Assembly: GCA_015487455.1 (NCBI GenBank)
Contig: WFPR01000247.1
Span: 1 to 10,079 of the forward strand
DNA length: 10,079 nucleotides
Direction of reading: 5' to 3'
Source: Candidatus Bipolaricaulota bacterium
GTDB taxonomy: Bacteria; Bipolaricaulota; Bipolaricaulia; RBG-16-55-9
The first letter of the stretch is position 1. Every line of letters starts with the position of its first letter. Below the pieces are notes generated by a model. It searched no databases, was not told the origin of the DNA, and saw nothing but the letters and a program-made list of their open reading frames with translations. Both the position numbers and the translations under genes were made by a program. This document shows positions 1 to 6,263 of this stretch, one piece after another.

Positions 1-52
1 GGATAGCCCCTCCACCGCCGGAGCGTCAAGAACCTCCCAAATCCACCTCGAC

Positions 53-73
53 AAAGCTCAAGGCTCAAGGCTC
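53..73. repeat. Three tandem 7-bp units at the end of the fusion gene
   Basis: Plus-strand units AAAGCTC, AAGGCTC and AAGGCTC follow one another without a gap. The last two bases of the array fall in the stop codon of the fusion gene. The array is probably incidental or the result of slippage. Nothing else can be supported in bases 1-71: there is no clear terminator hairpin with a T-run and no convincing gene start. Confidence 0.4.
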
Positions 74-3000
74 AGGGCCCGAAGGAGAGGCTCCGATCCG
101 TCGGGGAGAAGCGCACCTCGGCCGAGGGAAAGGCGTTGATGCGCGCCTCCAGCCAGACGCGCTCCCCGTTCGTGTAGATCCCGACCTGCCAGCAGGCGCG
201 GCAGAACGTCCTCACCAGCCCGAGCTGCATCGTCGCGACGCGCCCCCGCGCGAAGTCGTACTCCGCGCCGAGGTCGACGGCCCACTCCCCCAGCGCCCAG
301 CGGGCTTGAACGCTCGCCCGGCGCGGCGCGAGCGCGTTTACATCAAAGCGCAGCCCGAGCCGGAGCGGCTCCCCCAGGTCCAGCTTGACGATGAGGTCGT
401 CAAAGCGACGGCGGAGGAAGCTGTACCCGCCACTTATCGAGAGCTTCTCGTTCAGGAGCGCCTGAACCGTTATGCGCTTTAGAGCGGGCGCGTTGAAGTC
501 GGCCCCGACCGTGAGCTGGCCTCGGGCGCCCAGACCCCAAAGCGCCCCTTGAGCGCTGACGGTCACGGTCGCGCGGGCGGGCAGGAAGCGCCCGCGGCCC
601 CAGTCGTAGCCCGCGCTCAGCCCCAGCGCGCCGACCTCGGCCCAGCGCCACTCCCCCCGCAGCGTCAGGCGGTGCTCCTGCGCGAGCCGATCGAAGCGGA
701 ACGGGCTTCGTCCCCGCACGACCCGGTCGAGCTGGGCCAGCGAGACGCTCAGCGTGGGCAAGGGCTGCCAGCTCAGCTGCGCCGCGACGTCGAGGGCCTC
801 GCGGCGCGTCCGCTCGTAGAGCGAGAGCCGCGCGCCCGCCCTCGCCTCAAGCTCGAGGCCCGGTACGGGCGAGAGCCTCGGCAGCTCGAGCGCAGCCTGT
901 CCGTCGAAGCGGGCGCTCTCGCGCGCGGGGCCTTTAAGGGGCACCTCGCGATAGCGCCCGAAGCTCAAGCCCCACGAGAGCTGCACGGGAACGAGCCCGA
1001 GCCCCGACCTCAGCTCGACGCCCAGGGGCTCGCGGCGCACGCTCAGCTCGGGGAGGCGCTCCAGCGCTTGATATGGAAGCTTCTCGAGCGCTTCGGGGTC
1101 GGGCTCCGGGCCCAGGAGGCGCTGCTCGCGGGCGAGCCCGACGCGCCAGCTCCAACCCCCCGCCGACCCGCTCAGGGTCGCTTGGGAGAGCAGCGTCGTC
1201 GCCTGTTGAGCCAGCAGGCCCGTCCGCAGGCCCAAGCTCAAATCGAGCTGTGTCCGCTCGTCGAGCTGAAGCGTCTCGGCCCAGTCGAGCGAGAGCGCCT
1301 CGTCGGCCCCCACCAGGCGATAGACCGAGAGCCGGCCGCCCCGGGAGCCCGGCAGCGCTTTGTAGTTCAAATCGAGTCCGCTGCCGACCTCGCGGGACCC
1401 CGTGTAGACGTCGAGCAGCAGGAAGCCGAACAGCCCCTCGCCCCCGAAGGCGGGGAGGCGCCAGCGGGCGAACCAGCCCCGTCGGGCGTCCCGGCCCACC
1501 TCGGGCAGGAACGGGTAGCGCTGCCGGACGTCGCCCAGGGGCGCGACGTACGCGGGCGCCCAGAAGACGGGCGTCCCGAACGCCCGCATGGTGATGCCCA
1601 AGGCGGCCAGCAGCTCGTCGGGCCGGATGAACAGCCGCTCGGCGCGGATCGAGTAGGCCGCTTGAGGAATCGCCGCGGCGCAGGGGCAGGTCGTGAACTC
1701 CCCGCGCGTCACGCTGACGCTCGCCAGCCCGCCGCGCTCGTCGAAGGCGAGCCGGGCCCGCGCCCCCTGATAGCGCAGGCGGTGGGGCTCGCCCCGCGCG
1801 TTGGTGAAGGCCAGCTCGCCCGAGAAGCCCTCGGCCCACGCCGCGCTCACCCGCCACCCCTCCCTGAGCGGGAGGAGCTCGAGCGTCAGCCTTTGGGCGC
1901 TCGCTTGGAACTTCTCGCGGGGGTCCCGCAGGCGCACGCGACCCTGGGCCTCGATCGTCCAGGCACTTTCCTCGGCTTCGTCTTCGCCCTCAGCCTCGGC
2001 TTGGCTCAGGCGTAGGGGGCTGAGCGCGATCCGCTCGGCGGAGAGCCGGCCGTGGGGCAGCTCCACGGAGGCCGACTGGGTCAGCGTGAGCTCCGCCATC
2101 GCGAGCGTTGCATCCTTTCGCTCGACGAGGCGCGCCTCCAGCCGCTCGGCCCGGCCGCGCAGCCCCGCCCGAGCCAGCGCGAACGTCACGCCTTCGGCCT
2201 CCAGCCGCCACGCGCTCCCCCCCGAAGCGCTGCCCCCCAGCGGGGAGAGCCGGAGGACGTCGGCCTCCAGCGTCAAGGGCGCGCTTTGGCTCGAACGCGG
2301 GACCGGAGCTTGAGTTTGAGCCCACCCCGTCGTCTCGCCTGCGGTGAGCGCCTTAAAAGCGATCCCGAGCGCGAGCACGAGGGGGAGCAGCCGCCGGGCG
2401 CGCTCGACGAGGTCGAGGCGGCTTAGGCGGTCGGCCTTCCAAAGCAGCCAGAGCCCCACGAGCCCGAGGAGCGCGTTCGGCAGGTGCGCCCCGGCGGCGG
2501 GCGGCAGGTCCCCACGGGTCCCCAGGATCTGGGCCGTCCAGAAGAGCAAGCCCTGGTAGAACAGCACCAGCAACACGCTTAAGATCGCGCCCAGGGCCCG
2601 GCCCCGCGGGCCGATCAGCAGGCTCAGGGGCGCGCCGAAGAGCGCGAACACCAGGCACGCCAGCGGGATCGCGATCTTCAAGTGATACTCGACGAGCAGG
2701 GGCTCGGGGGGGCGCCCCACGGCGCGGAACGCCCGGATGCGCTCGGCCAGCTCCCCCAGGCTCAGCTCGCTCGGCGTCCGCTGCTCGAAGACGAGCCTCT
2801 GGATCGTCCCGCCGACGCGGATCTCCATGGCCTCGAAGCGGCTACTGTAGCGCAGCCGCCCCTCGGCGTCGAAGGCGTAGAGCCATCCATCTTGAAGCTT
2901 CCAGACGTCCCCCTCCCACCGCGCGCGTCGGGCCGTGAGGACCTTGGGCAGCCTACTGCCCTCGCTGTCGAGCGCCAGCTCCCCCGTGAAGTCGTAGACG

Positions 3001-3536
3001 AGCACGTCTTGGAGCGTCTGGGTAACGGGATCGTAGCGCCGGACGTAGAAGAAACGCCGATCGACGCCCTTGAAGAACGCGTTGTCGCGGATCTGGGGCG
3101 TCTGCCGACCGCCGTAGAGCTGCTCCACATAGAGCTTCAAGAACTCCCGATTGCCCCAGGGGGCGAGCGTGTCGCCGATTCCGAACGCGACCCCGCTGAG
3201 CAGCGCGCCCACGAGCACGACGGGGAGGAGCAGGCGGCGGGGCGAGAGCCCGGCGGCCTGCAGGGCGATCAGCTCGCGGTCGTGGCCCAGCCGCCCCAGC
3301 GCCAGCACGATCGCGAACAGCGTGGCGATCGGGAAGGCCCACACCAGAAAGTAGGGCGTCTTGTAGAGCAGGAGCCGGACGAGCACGTCGAAGTCCAGCG
3401 CACGGGTCACGAGCAGCCCGGAGAACTGCCCCAGCAGCAACAGCAAGATGAAGACGAGGAACCCCACCAAGGCGAGCGCGAACGGGAGGGCCATCTCCCG
3501 CAGCAGGTAGCGATCGACGAGCCTGAGCCCCGGCAT
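72..3536 (-). CDS. lptF-lptD: LptF/LptG permease fused to an LptD-like outer-membrane barrel
   Basis: The 1154-residue product joins two lipopolysaccharide-transport modules in one open frame. Residues 1-370 look like LptF/LptG, the inner-membrane permease that works with the ATPase LptB. Helices lie near 15-37, 62-80, 101-122, 286-308, 313-335 and 352-366. A GRLGHDREL motif follows helix 2, and a periplasmic jellyroll fills about 125-280. A seventh hydrophobic stretch lies at 382-400. Residues about 420-610 are LptA/OstA-like beta-structure. The LptD conserved segment is at 612-670 (FTTCPC, then PVFWAPAYVAPLGD). Alternating beta-strands up to residue 1154 suggest the barrel. Cysteines 617, 619, 1112 and 1115 match the paired-cysteine arrangement of LptD. 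Normal lengths are about 350-400 for LptF/G and 750-800 for LptD, so both parts look whole. The ATG at 3536 begins a standard LptF N-terminus. The frame stays open to 3911, but that extension is an Arg-rich shadow of the upstream SRAP gene, which ends 11 bp before this start. Family calls are firm; function as one chain is inference. Confidence 0.88.
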   Translation of the reverse strand: MPGLRLVDRYLLREMALPFALALVGFLVFILLLLLGQFSGLLVTRALDFDVLVRLLLYKTPYFLVWAFPIATLFAIVLALGRLGHDRELIALQAAGLSPRRLLLPVVLVGALLSGVAFGIGDTLAPWGNREFLKLYVEQLYGGRQTPQIRDNAFFKGVDRRFFYVRRYDPVTQTLQDVLVYDFTGELALDSEGSRLPKVLTARRARWEGDVWKLQDGWLYAFDAEGRLRYSSRFEAMEIRVGGTIQRLVFEQRTPSELSLGELAERIRAFRAVGRPPEPLLVEYHLKIAIPLACLVFALFGAPLSLLIGPRGRALGAILSVLLVLFYQGLLFWTAQILGTRGDLPPAAGAHLPNALLGLVGLWLLWKADRLSRLDLVERARRLLPLVLALGIAFKALTAGETTGWAQTQAPVPRSSQSAPLTLEADVLRLSPLGGSASGGSAWRLEAEGVTFALARAGLRGRAERLEARLVERKDATLAMAELTLTQSASVELPHGRLSAERIALSPLRLSQAEAEGEDEAEESAWTIEAQGRVRLRDPREKFQASAQRLTLELLPLREGWRVSAAWAEGFSGELAFTNARGEPHRLRYQGARARLAFDERGGLASVSVTRGEFTTCPCAAAIPQAAYSIRAERLFIRPDELLAALGITMRAFGTPVFWAPAYVAPLGDVRQRYPFLPEVGRDARRGWFARWRLPAFGGEGLFGFLLLDVYTGSREVGSGLDLNYKALPGSRGGRLSVYRLVGADEALSLDWAETLQLDERTQLDLSLGLRTGLLAQQATTLLSQATLSGSAGGWSWRVGLAREQRLLGPEPDPEALEKLPYQALERLPELSVRREPLGVELRSGLGLVPVQLSWGLSFGRYREVPLKGPARESARFDGQAALELPRLSPVPGLELEARAGARLSLYERTRREALDVAAQLSWQPLPTLSVSLAQLDRVVRGRSPFRFDRLAQEHRLTLRGEWRWAEVGALGLSAGYDWGRGRFLPARATVTVSAQGALWGLGARGQLTVGADFNAPALKRITVQALLNEKLSISGGYSFLRRRFDDLIVKLDLGEPLRLGLRFDVNALAPRRASVQARWALGEWAVDLGAEYDFARGRVATMQLGLVRTFCRACWQVGIYTNGERVWLEARINAFPSAEVRFSPTDRSLSFGP
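2319..2411 (-). other. Junction of the fusion: seventh membrane helix or internal signal peptide
   Basis: This covers residues 376-406 of the fusion protein. Charged residues (ERARR at 378-382) precede a hydrophobic core (LLPLVLALGIAF, 383-394). A short polar stretch ends in GWA at 404-406, with small residues at -3 and -1 as signal peptidase I prefers. LptF/LptG proteins normally have six helices and a cytoplasmic C-terminus. A seventh helix would put everything after it in the periplasm, where LptD must be. The segment could be the retained signal peptide of a once separate LptD. Whether it is cleaved cannot be read from the sequence. No ATG lies in frame here, and I see no convincing ribosome binding site for separate translation of the LptD part. 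Confidence 0.6.
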
Positions 3537-3547
3537 GCCGCCCCATT

Positions 3548-4225
3548 CTAGCGCGTTCGAGAGAGGGGACGCACGCAGCTTGGGTCGTCGACGTCGGCGC
3601 GGTTGACGCGCCGCGAGACGGGGTACAGCTCGAGCTCGGCCCCCAGCTGGGGCAGCGTGGGCAGCCGGAGCAGCAGGCCGAGCAGCTCGGCGGGCCTCGC
3701 GTCGGGGTCGAGCCAGCGCTCGATCCACTCGCGTTGGGTGAGGGGGAAGATCGCGGGCATGCGGCCGTGAACGGGCTTCACGCGCTCGTGCGCCTCCACC
3801 GTGACGACGGCGCACGTCCGCGCCTCCCAGACCCCGGCCATCCCGAAGGGCCGTCCACCCTTGAGTCTGACGTAGAAGGGGATCTTGCGGCCGTCGGGGC
3901 GCCTCTGCCACTCGTAGAAGCCGTCGGCCAGGATCAGACAGCGCCGCCGCCGGGCGGCCTCGCGGAAGCTCGGCCTCGCGAACAGCGTCTCCGCGCGGGC
4001 GTTGATGAGCCGACGGCCGGAGGAGGGGTGGTCGGACGCCCAGGCGGGGACCAAGCCCCAGCGGAAGCGCTCGAGCTTGAGCCCGTTAGAGTCGTGAACG
4101 AGGGCGAGCACCTCCTGGGTGGGCGCGACGTTGTAGCGCGGCCGCAGCCCCTCGGGGAGCCGAACCCCGAGCGCCTCCTCCACTTCAAGTCGGCGGGCGA
4201 GAGTGAGCGAGAACCGTCCGCACAT
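3548..4225 (-). CDS. yedK: SRAP domain protein (YedK/HMCES family)
   Basis: The 225-residue protein belongs to the SRAP family. Members crosslink covalently to abasic sites in single-stranded DNA through their second residue, a cysteine, shielding the lesion during replication. It begins MCGRF, which places the catalytic Cys2 correctly and fixes the ATG at 4225. Other family motifs are in order: YNVAPTQ at 31-37, WGLVPAW at 56-62, NARAET at 75-80, DGFYEW at 101-106 and HGRMP at 153-157. Asn75, Glu105 and His153 therefore match the known active-site residues. Length is typical. A GAGGGG element 8 nt before the start is a reasonable ribosome binding site. The gene stops 11 bp before the LptF-LptD fusion gene, so the two are probably cotranscribed, an unexpected pairing of DNA repair with envelope assembly. 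It starts 176 bp from the divergent small gene at 4402. Confidence 0.95.
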   Translation of the reverse strand: MCGRFSLTLARRLEVEEALGVRLPEGLRPRYNVAPTQEVLALVHDSNGLKLERFRWGLVPAWASDHPSSGRRLINARAETLFARPSFREAARRRRCLILADGFYEWQRRPDGRKIPFYVRLKGGRPFGMAGVWEARTCAVVTVEAHERVKPVHGRMPAIFPLTQREWIERWLDPDARPAELLGLLLRLPTLPQLGAELELYPVSRRVNRADVDDPSCVRPLSRTR

Positions 4226-4291
4226 AGCGTTCGCCCCTCAGGGATTGTCCCCTCGCGGCTTCGCGGGCGCAAGCGACCCCTGCTCGGGGGA

Positions 4292-4306
4292 GCGGTGGCC
4301 CACCGC
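4292..4306. promoter_or_regulatory. 15-bp palindrome between divergent genes
   Basis: GCGGTGG-C-CCACCGC is a perfect inverted repeat of 7-bp arms around one central base. It lies in the 176-bp region between the start of the SRAP gene and the start of the small plus-strand gene. A position between divergent genes suits an operator for a dimeric regulator. With arms this short in G+C-rich DNA it could be chance. No regulator gene is in the window. Confidence 0.25.
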
Positions 4307-4343
4307 CTTGCGAACGCCGACCCCGGAGATCCGTTGAATCGTG

Positions 4344-4352
4344 TGCTACACT
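4344..4352 (+). promoter_or_regulatory. Possible extended -10 element for the small plus-strand gene
   Basis: TGCTACACT fits an extended -10 (TGn followed by TACACT, against TATAAT) about 50 bp upstream of the ATG at 4402. It is one of few A/T-containing spots in the region. No good -35 lies 16-18 bp upstream, because TTGAAT at 4334-4339 is only 7 bp away. The call therefore rests on the extended -10 alone. The sequence also forms a small inverted repeat, GTGT-GCT-ACAC, at 4341-4351. Confidence 0.3.
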
Positions 4353-4401
4353 GTGCCCCCCAACGGGCTTTCTGCAGAGATTGCAACCCGACGACGCCAA
4401 A

Positions 4402-4743
4402 ATGGCGAGGAGCAACGGCACAGACGGCAAGGCCAAGTGCGAAGACATGGAGCGGCTGGCGGACCGCGCGGTCCTCAACGCTCTCCGGCGCTACCTGCAC
4501 GGGGATACAGGGGCGAGGCGGGCGCTGCTCTGGGCCGTCCCGCGCCGGGGCGCGTGGTTCCTCTGCGAGGTCGACGGGCGGCGCTACGCCGTGCGCGTGA
4601 CCGCCCGGGGCCGCGTCGAGATCATGGAGAACCTCTTTGACCGCGTTGACCGCGCCGAGCGCCTAAACGGGCGTGGACGCGCGCCGGGGCGCGAGCGCGA
4701 GTTACCGCTGCCGCTCTTCCAGCCTCAGCTTGGGAAACTGTGA
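4402..4743 (+). CDS. Uncharacterised small protein, 113 residues
   Basis: I do not recognise a family. The case for a real gene is codon use: almost every third position is G or C across the frame, as in the confirmed neighbours. The product also looks like a folded protein. A charged helix-like N-terminal part (about 15-38) is followed by an alternating hydrophobic segment around residues 45-75, including WFLCEVDGRRYAVRVTARG, which suggests a small beta-sheet. The C-terminal third is Arg- and Pro-rich and probably flexible. It has two cysteines, no signal peptide and no membrane helix. The ATG at 4402 is preferred. A TTG at 4381 would add seven residues, and neither start has a good Shine-Dalgarno sequence. 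It is the only plus-strand gene seen, diverges from the SRAP gene, and overlaps the 3' end of the DUF309 gene by 42 bp. Confidence 0.65.
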   Translation: MARSNGTDGKAKCEDMERLADRAVLNALRRYLHGDTGARRALLWAVPRRGAWFLCEVDGRRYAVRVTARGRVEIMENLFDRVDRAERLNGRGRAPGRERELPLPLFQPQLGKL

Positions 4744-5124
4744 AGGGTCGAGCGGAGCGCACGGGGTTGGAGCGGGCGCGTCTCTCATCTCCCGGAAGCG
4801 CTCGAGCCAGCGCTCCAGCTCGGGGACGAACGCCTCCAGCGGCAAGCGCCGGTAGCGCCCGACGTACGGGCGCAGGCGGGGCAACGCGCGCTCCAGCACC
4901 CGGACGGCCCCCACAAAGTTCCCCCGCTCGGCGTGGTAGAACGCCACGGCCGCTTGAATCAGCCCGTGATACAGCGCCCGCAAGGGGCTCGAGTGGGGCT
5001 CCCGGCGCCACAGCCCCTCCAGCACCTCGTGGCACTCGAAGTACTCGCCCGCGTTGAAGAGCCGGACGCCCTCGACCAGCTCCGGAGGGCACGCCCACAC
5101 CCACGCCCCGCGCTCGTCGCCCAT
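4702..5124 (-). CDS. DUF309 domain protein
   Basis: The 140-residue protein carries the DUF309 signature FNAGEYFECHEVLEGLW at residues 23-39. A second helical motif, LYHGLIQAAVAFYHAERGNF, follows at 51-70. The family is a small all-helical fold of unknown biochemical function, found in many bacteria and chloroplast-related lineages. The conserved E-C-H-E cluster suggests a functional or metal-binding site, which is inference. The tail beyond residue about 115 (Pro-rich, then Lys/Arg-rich) is outside the domain and is the part that overlaps the convergent plus-strand gene. The ATG at 5124 lies 12 bp after the stop of the oxidoreductase gene, so cotranscription is likely. The Shine-Dalgarno sequence is weak. 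Confidence 0.9.
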   Translation of the reverse strand: MGDERGAWVWACPPELVEGVRLFNAGEYFECHEVLEGLWRREPHSSPLRALYHGLIQAAVAFYHAERGNFVGAVRVLERALPRLRPYVGRYRRLPLEAFVPELERWLERFREMRDAPAPTPCAPLDPSQFPKLRLEERQR

Positions 5125-5136
5125 CGCTTATTGCGA

Positions 5137-6228
5137 TCAAGTCAGCTCGACCCAGCGGCGCTGCGCGTGGGAGGCGCGCACGGCGTCCAGCGCCTCTTGT
5201 ACTTTCAGCCCGTCGTGGAACGTCGCCGCGCCCTCGACGCGCGTCCGACCCTCCCGCAGCGCCGCCACGATCTCGCGGGCGAAGAACCAAAAGCCCGTGG
5301 GGAAGACGCCCTCGGGCAGCCCCGGCGCCTCCGACTCGGGGACGCGATAGACGGGCGCCTGGGGCGTGATCTCCTGGGCTTCGCCGTCCTTCACGATGCA
5401 CCAAAGCCTGCCGAGCCCGTCGAACAGGAGCGAGGAGCGCTCGCCGTGCAGGACGACGCGCCAGCTCTCCTCCACCGACGGCGCCCGCGCCGTGGCGTCC
5501 AGCACGACGGTCCCGACGGCCCCGTTCTGCAGCTCGACGAAGAAGGCACAGTAGTCGTCGCTCGTGACGGGCACAAGCTCCCTTGTCTCGGGGTGTGGGC
5601 GCTCCTTGATGACCGTGTGCAGGTGCCCGCACACTCGTTTCAAATCGCCAAGAAGCCAGCGCAAGAGATCGATCTGGTGCGAACCCAGGGCGCCCAGCAG
5701 TCCGCCGCCCTTGGAAGCGTCGAACCACCAGCCCCAGGGGCGCTTCGGGTCCATGGGGTAGCGCCAGTGGATCGAGAACGTGACCCTTTCGGGCGCCCCC
5801 AGCTCGCCCTCCTCGATGAGGGCCTTGAGCTTTTGCAGGGAGGGGTGGAAGCGCAGCTCGTGGTCTATGAGATGCAAAACGCCCGCGCGCTCGGCGGCTT
5901 GGAGCATCTCGCGGGCCTCCTGGGCGTTCAGCGCCGTGGGCTTCTCGCACAGCACGTGAAGCCCCCGCTCGAGGGCCGCCAGGGCCATGGGCCGGTGCAG
6001 GTGCGGGGGCGTGACGATCGCGACCAGATCGAGCGGCTCGCGCTCGAGCATCTCTCGATAGTCGTCATAGGCCGCGGGGATGCCGTACTCCTGGGCCGTG
6101 CGCTCGGCGTTCTCCCGACGCCCGCTGCAGACGGCTGTGATTTCAACACCCTCCAGCGCCCGGAACGCCGGGAGCATCACCCGCCGGGCGAAGCCCGTGC
6201 CGATGAGGCCGATTTTTATTGCGCTCAT
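5137..6228 (-). CDS. Gfo/Idh/MocA family NAD(P)-dependent oxidoreductase
   Basis: The 363-residue cytoplasmic enzyme has the family's usual length and two domains. An N-terminal Rossmann fold carries the dinucleotide motif at residues 7-12 (GLIGTG). The family EKP motif is at 95-97, where Lys96 is expected to act in catalysis. The C-terminal alpha/beta domain includes DHELRFHP at 122-129 and GSHQIDLLRW at 182-191, whose His and Asp correspond to active-site residues in relatives. Family members oxidise or reduce sugars, inositols and related compounds; the substrate cannot be told here, and the neighbours do not name a pathway. The start at 6228 is chosen over an in-frame ATG at 6246 because a strong ribosome binding site sits 8 nt before 6228 and would fall inside the longer form. 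It lies 35 bp after proA and 12 bp before the DUF309 gene. Confidence 0.92.
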   Translation of the reverse strand: MSAIKIGLIGTGFARRVMLPAFRALEGVEITAVCSGRRENAERTAQEYGIPAAYDDYREMLEREPLDLVAIVTPPHLHRPMALAALERGLHVLCEKPTALNAQEAREMLQAAERAGVLHLIDHELRFHPSLQKLKALIEEGELGAPERVTFSIHWRYPMDPKRPWGWWFDASKGGGLLGALGSHQIDLLRWLLGDLKRVCGHLHTVIKERPHPETRELVPVTSDDYCAFFVELQNGAVGTVVLDATARAPSVEESWRVVLHGERSSLLFDGLGRLWCIVKDGEAQEITPQAPVYRVPESEAPGLPEGVFPTGFWFFAREIVAALREGRTRVEGAATFHDGLKVQEALDAVRASHAQRRWVELT

Positions 6229-6236
6229 GATGCTTT

Positions 6237-6243
6237 CCTCCTT
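6237..6243 (-). promoter_or_regulatory. Strong ribosome binding site deciding the oxidoreductase start
   Basis: AAGGAGG on the minus strand lies 8 nt upstream of the ATG at 6228. It is the best Shine-Dalgarno match I noticed in the window, and it shows that the ATG at 6246 is not the start. Confidence 0.85.
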
Positions 6244-6263
6244 CACGTTGCACGCTTTTCGCT

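Noticed and set aside
1..57. Possible start of a further minus-strand gene after GGGAGG near position 35-40
   Set aside because: The only nearby candidate start is a TTG about three bases from the GGGAGG, too close, and too little sequence remains to test it.
549..2015. Plus-strand frame of 488 codons
   Set aside because: It is antisense to the LptD-like part. The product is Arg/Pro/Gln-rich with no recognisable motif, as expected of open frames opposite G+C-rich genes.
3537..3911. Upstream extension of the fusion-gene frame by 125 residues
   Set aside because: It lies in another frame of the SRAP gene, is Arg/Ala/Pro-rich without domain signal, and the LptF N-terminus begins naturally at the ATG at 3536.
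4253..4268. Small hairpin around CGCGGCTTCGCG as a terminator
   Set aside because: The stem is only four strong pairs with no T-run, and it lies upstream of both neighbouring gene starts.
4622..5950. Minus-strand frame of 442 codons
   Set aside because: It lies across the DUF309 and oxidoreductase genes in another frame. Both of those have clear family motifs, and this one has only low-complexity Arg/Gly/Ala sequence.
6229..6246. Longer oxidoreductase start at 6246
   Set aside because: It would place the AAGGAGG ribosome site inside the coding sequence and add six residues before the usual Rossmann N-terminus.
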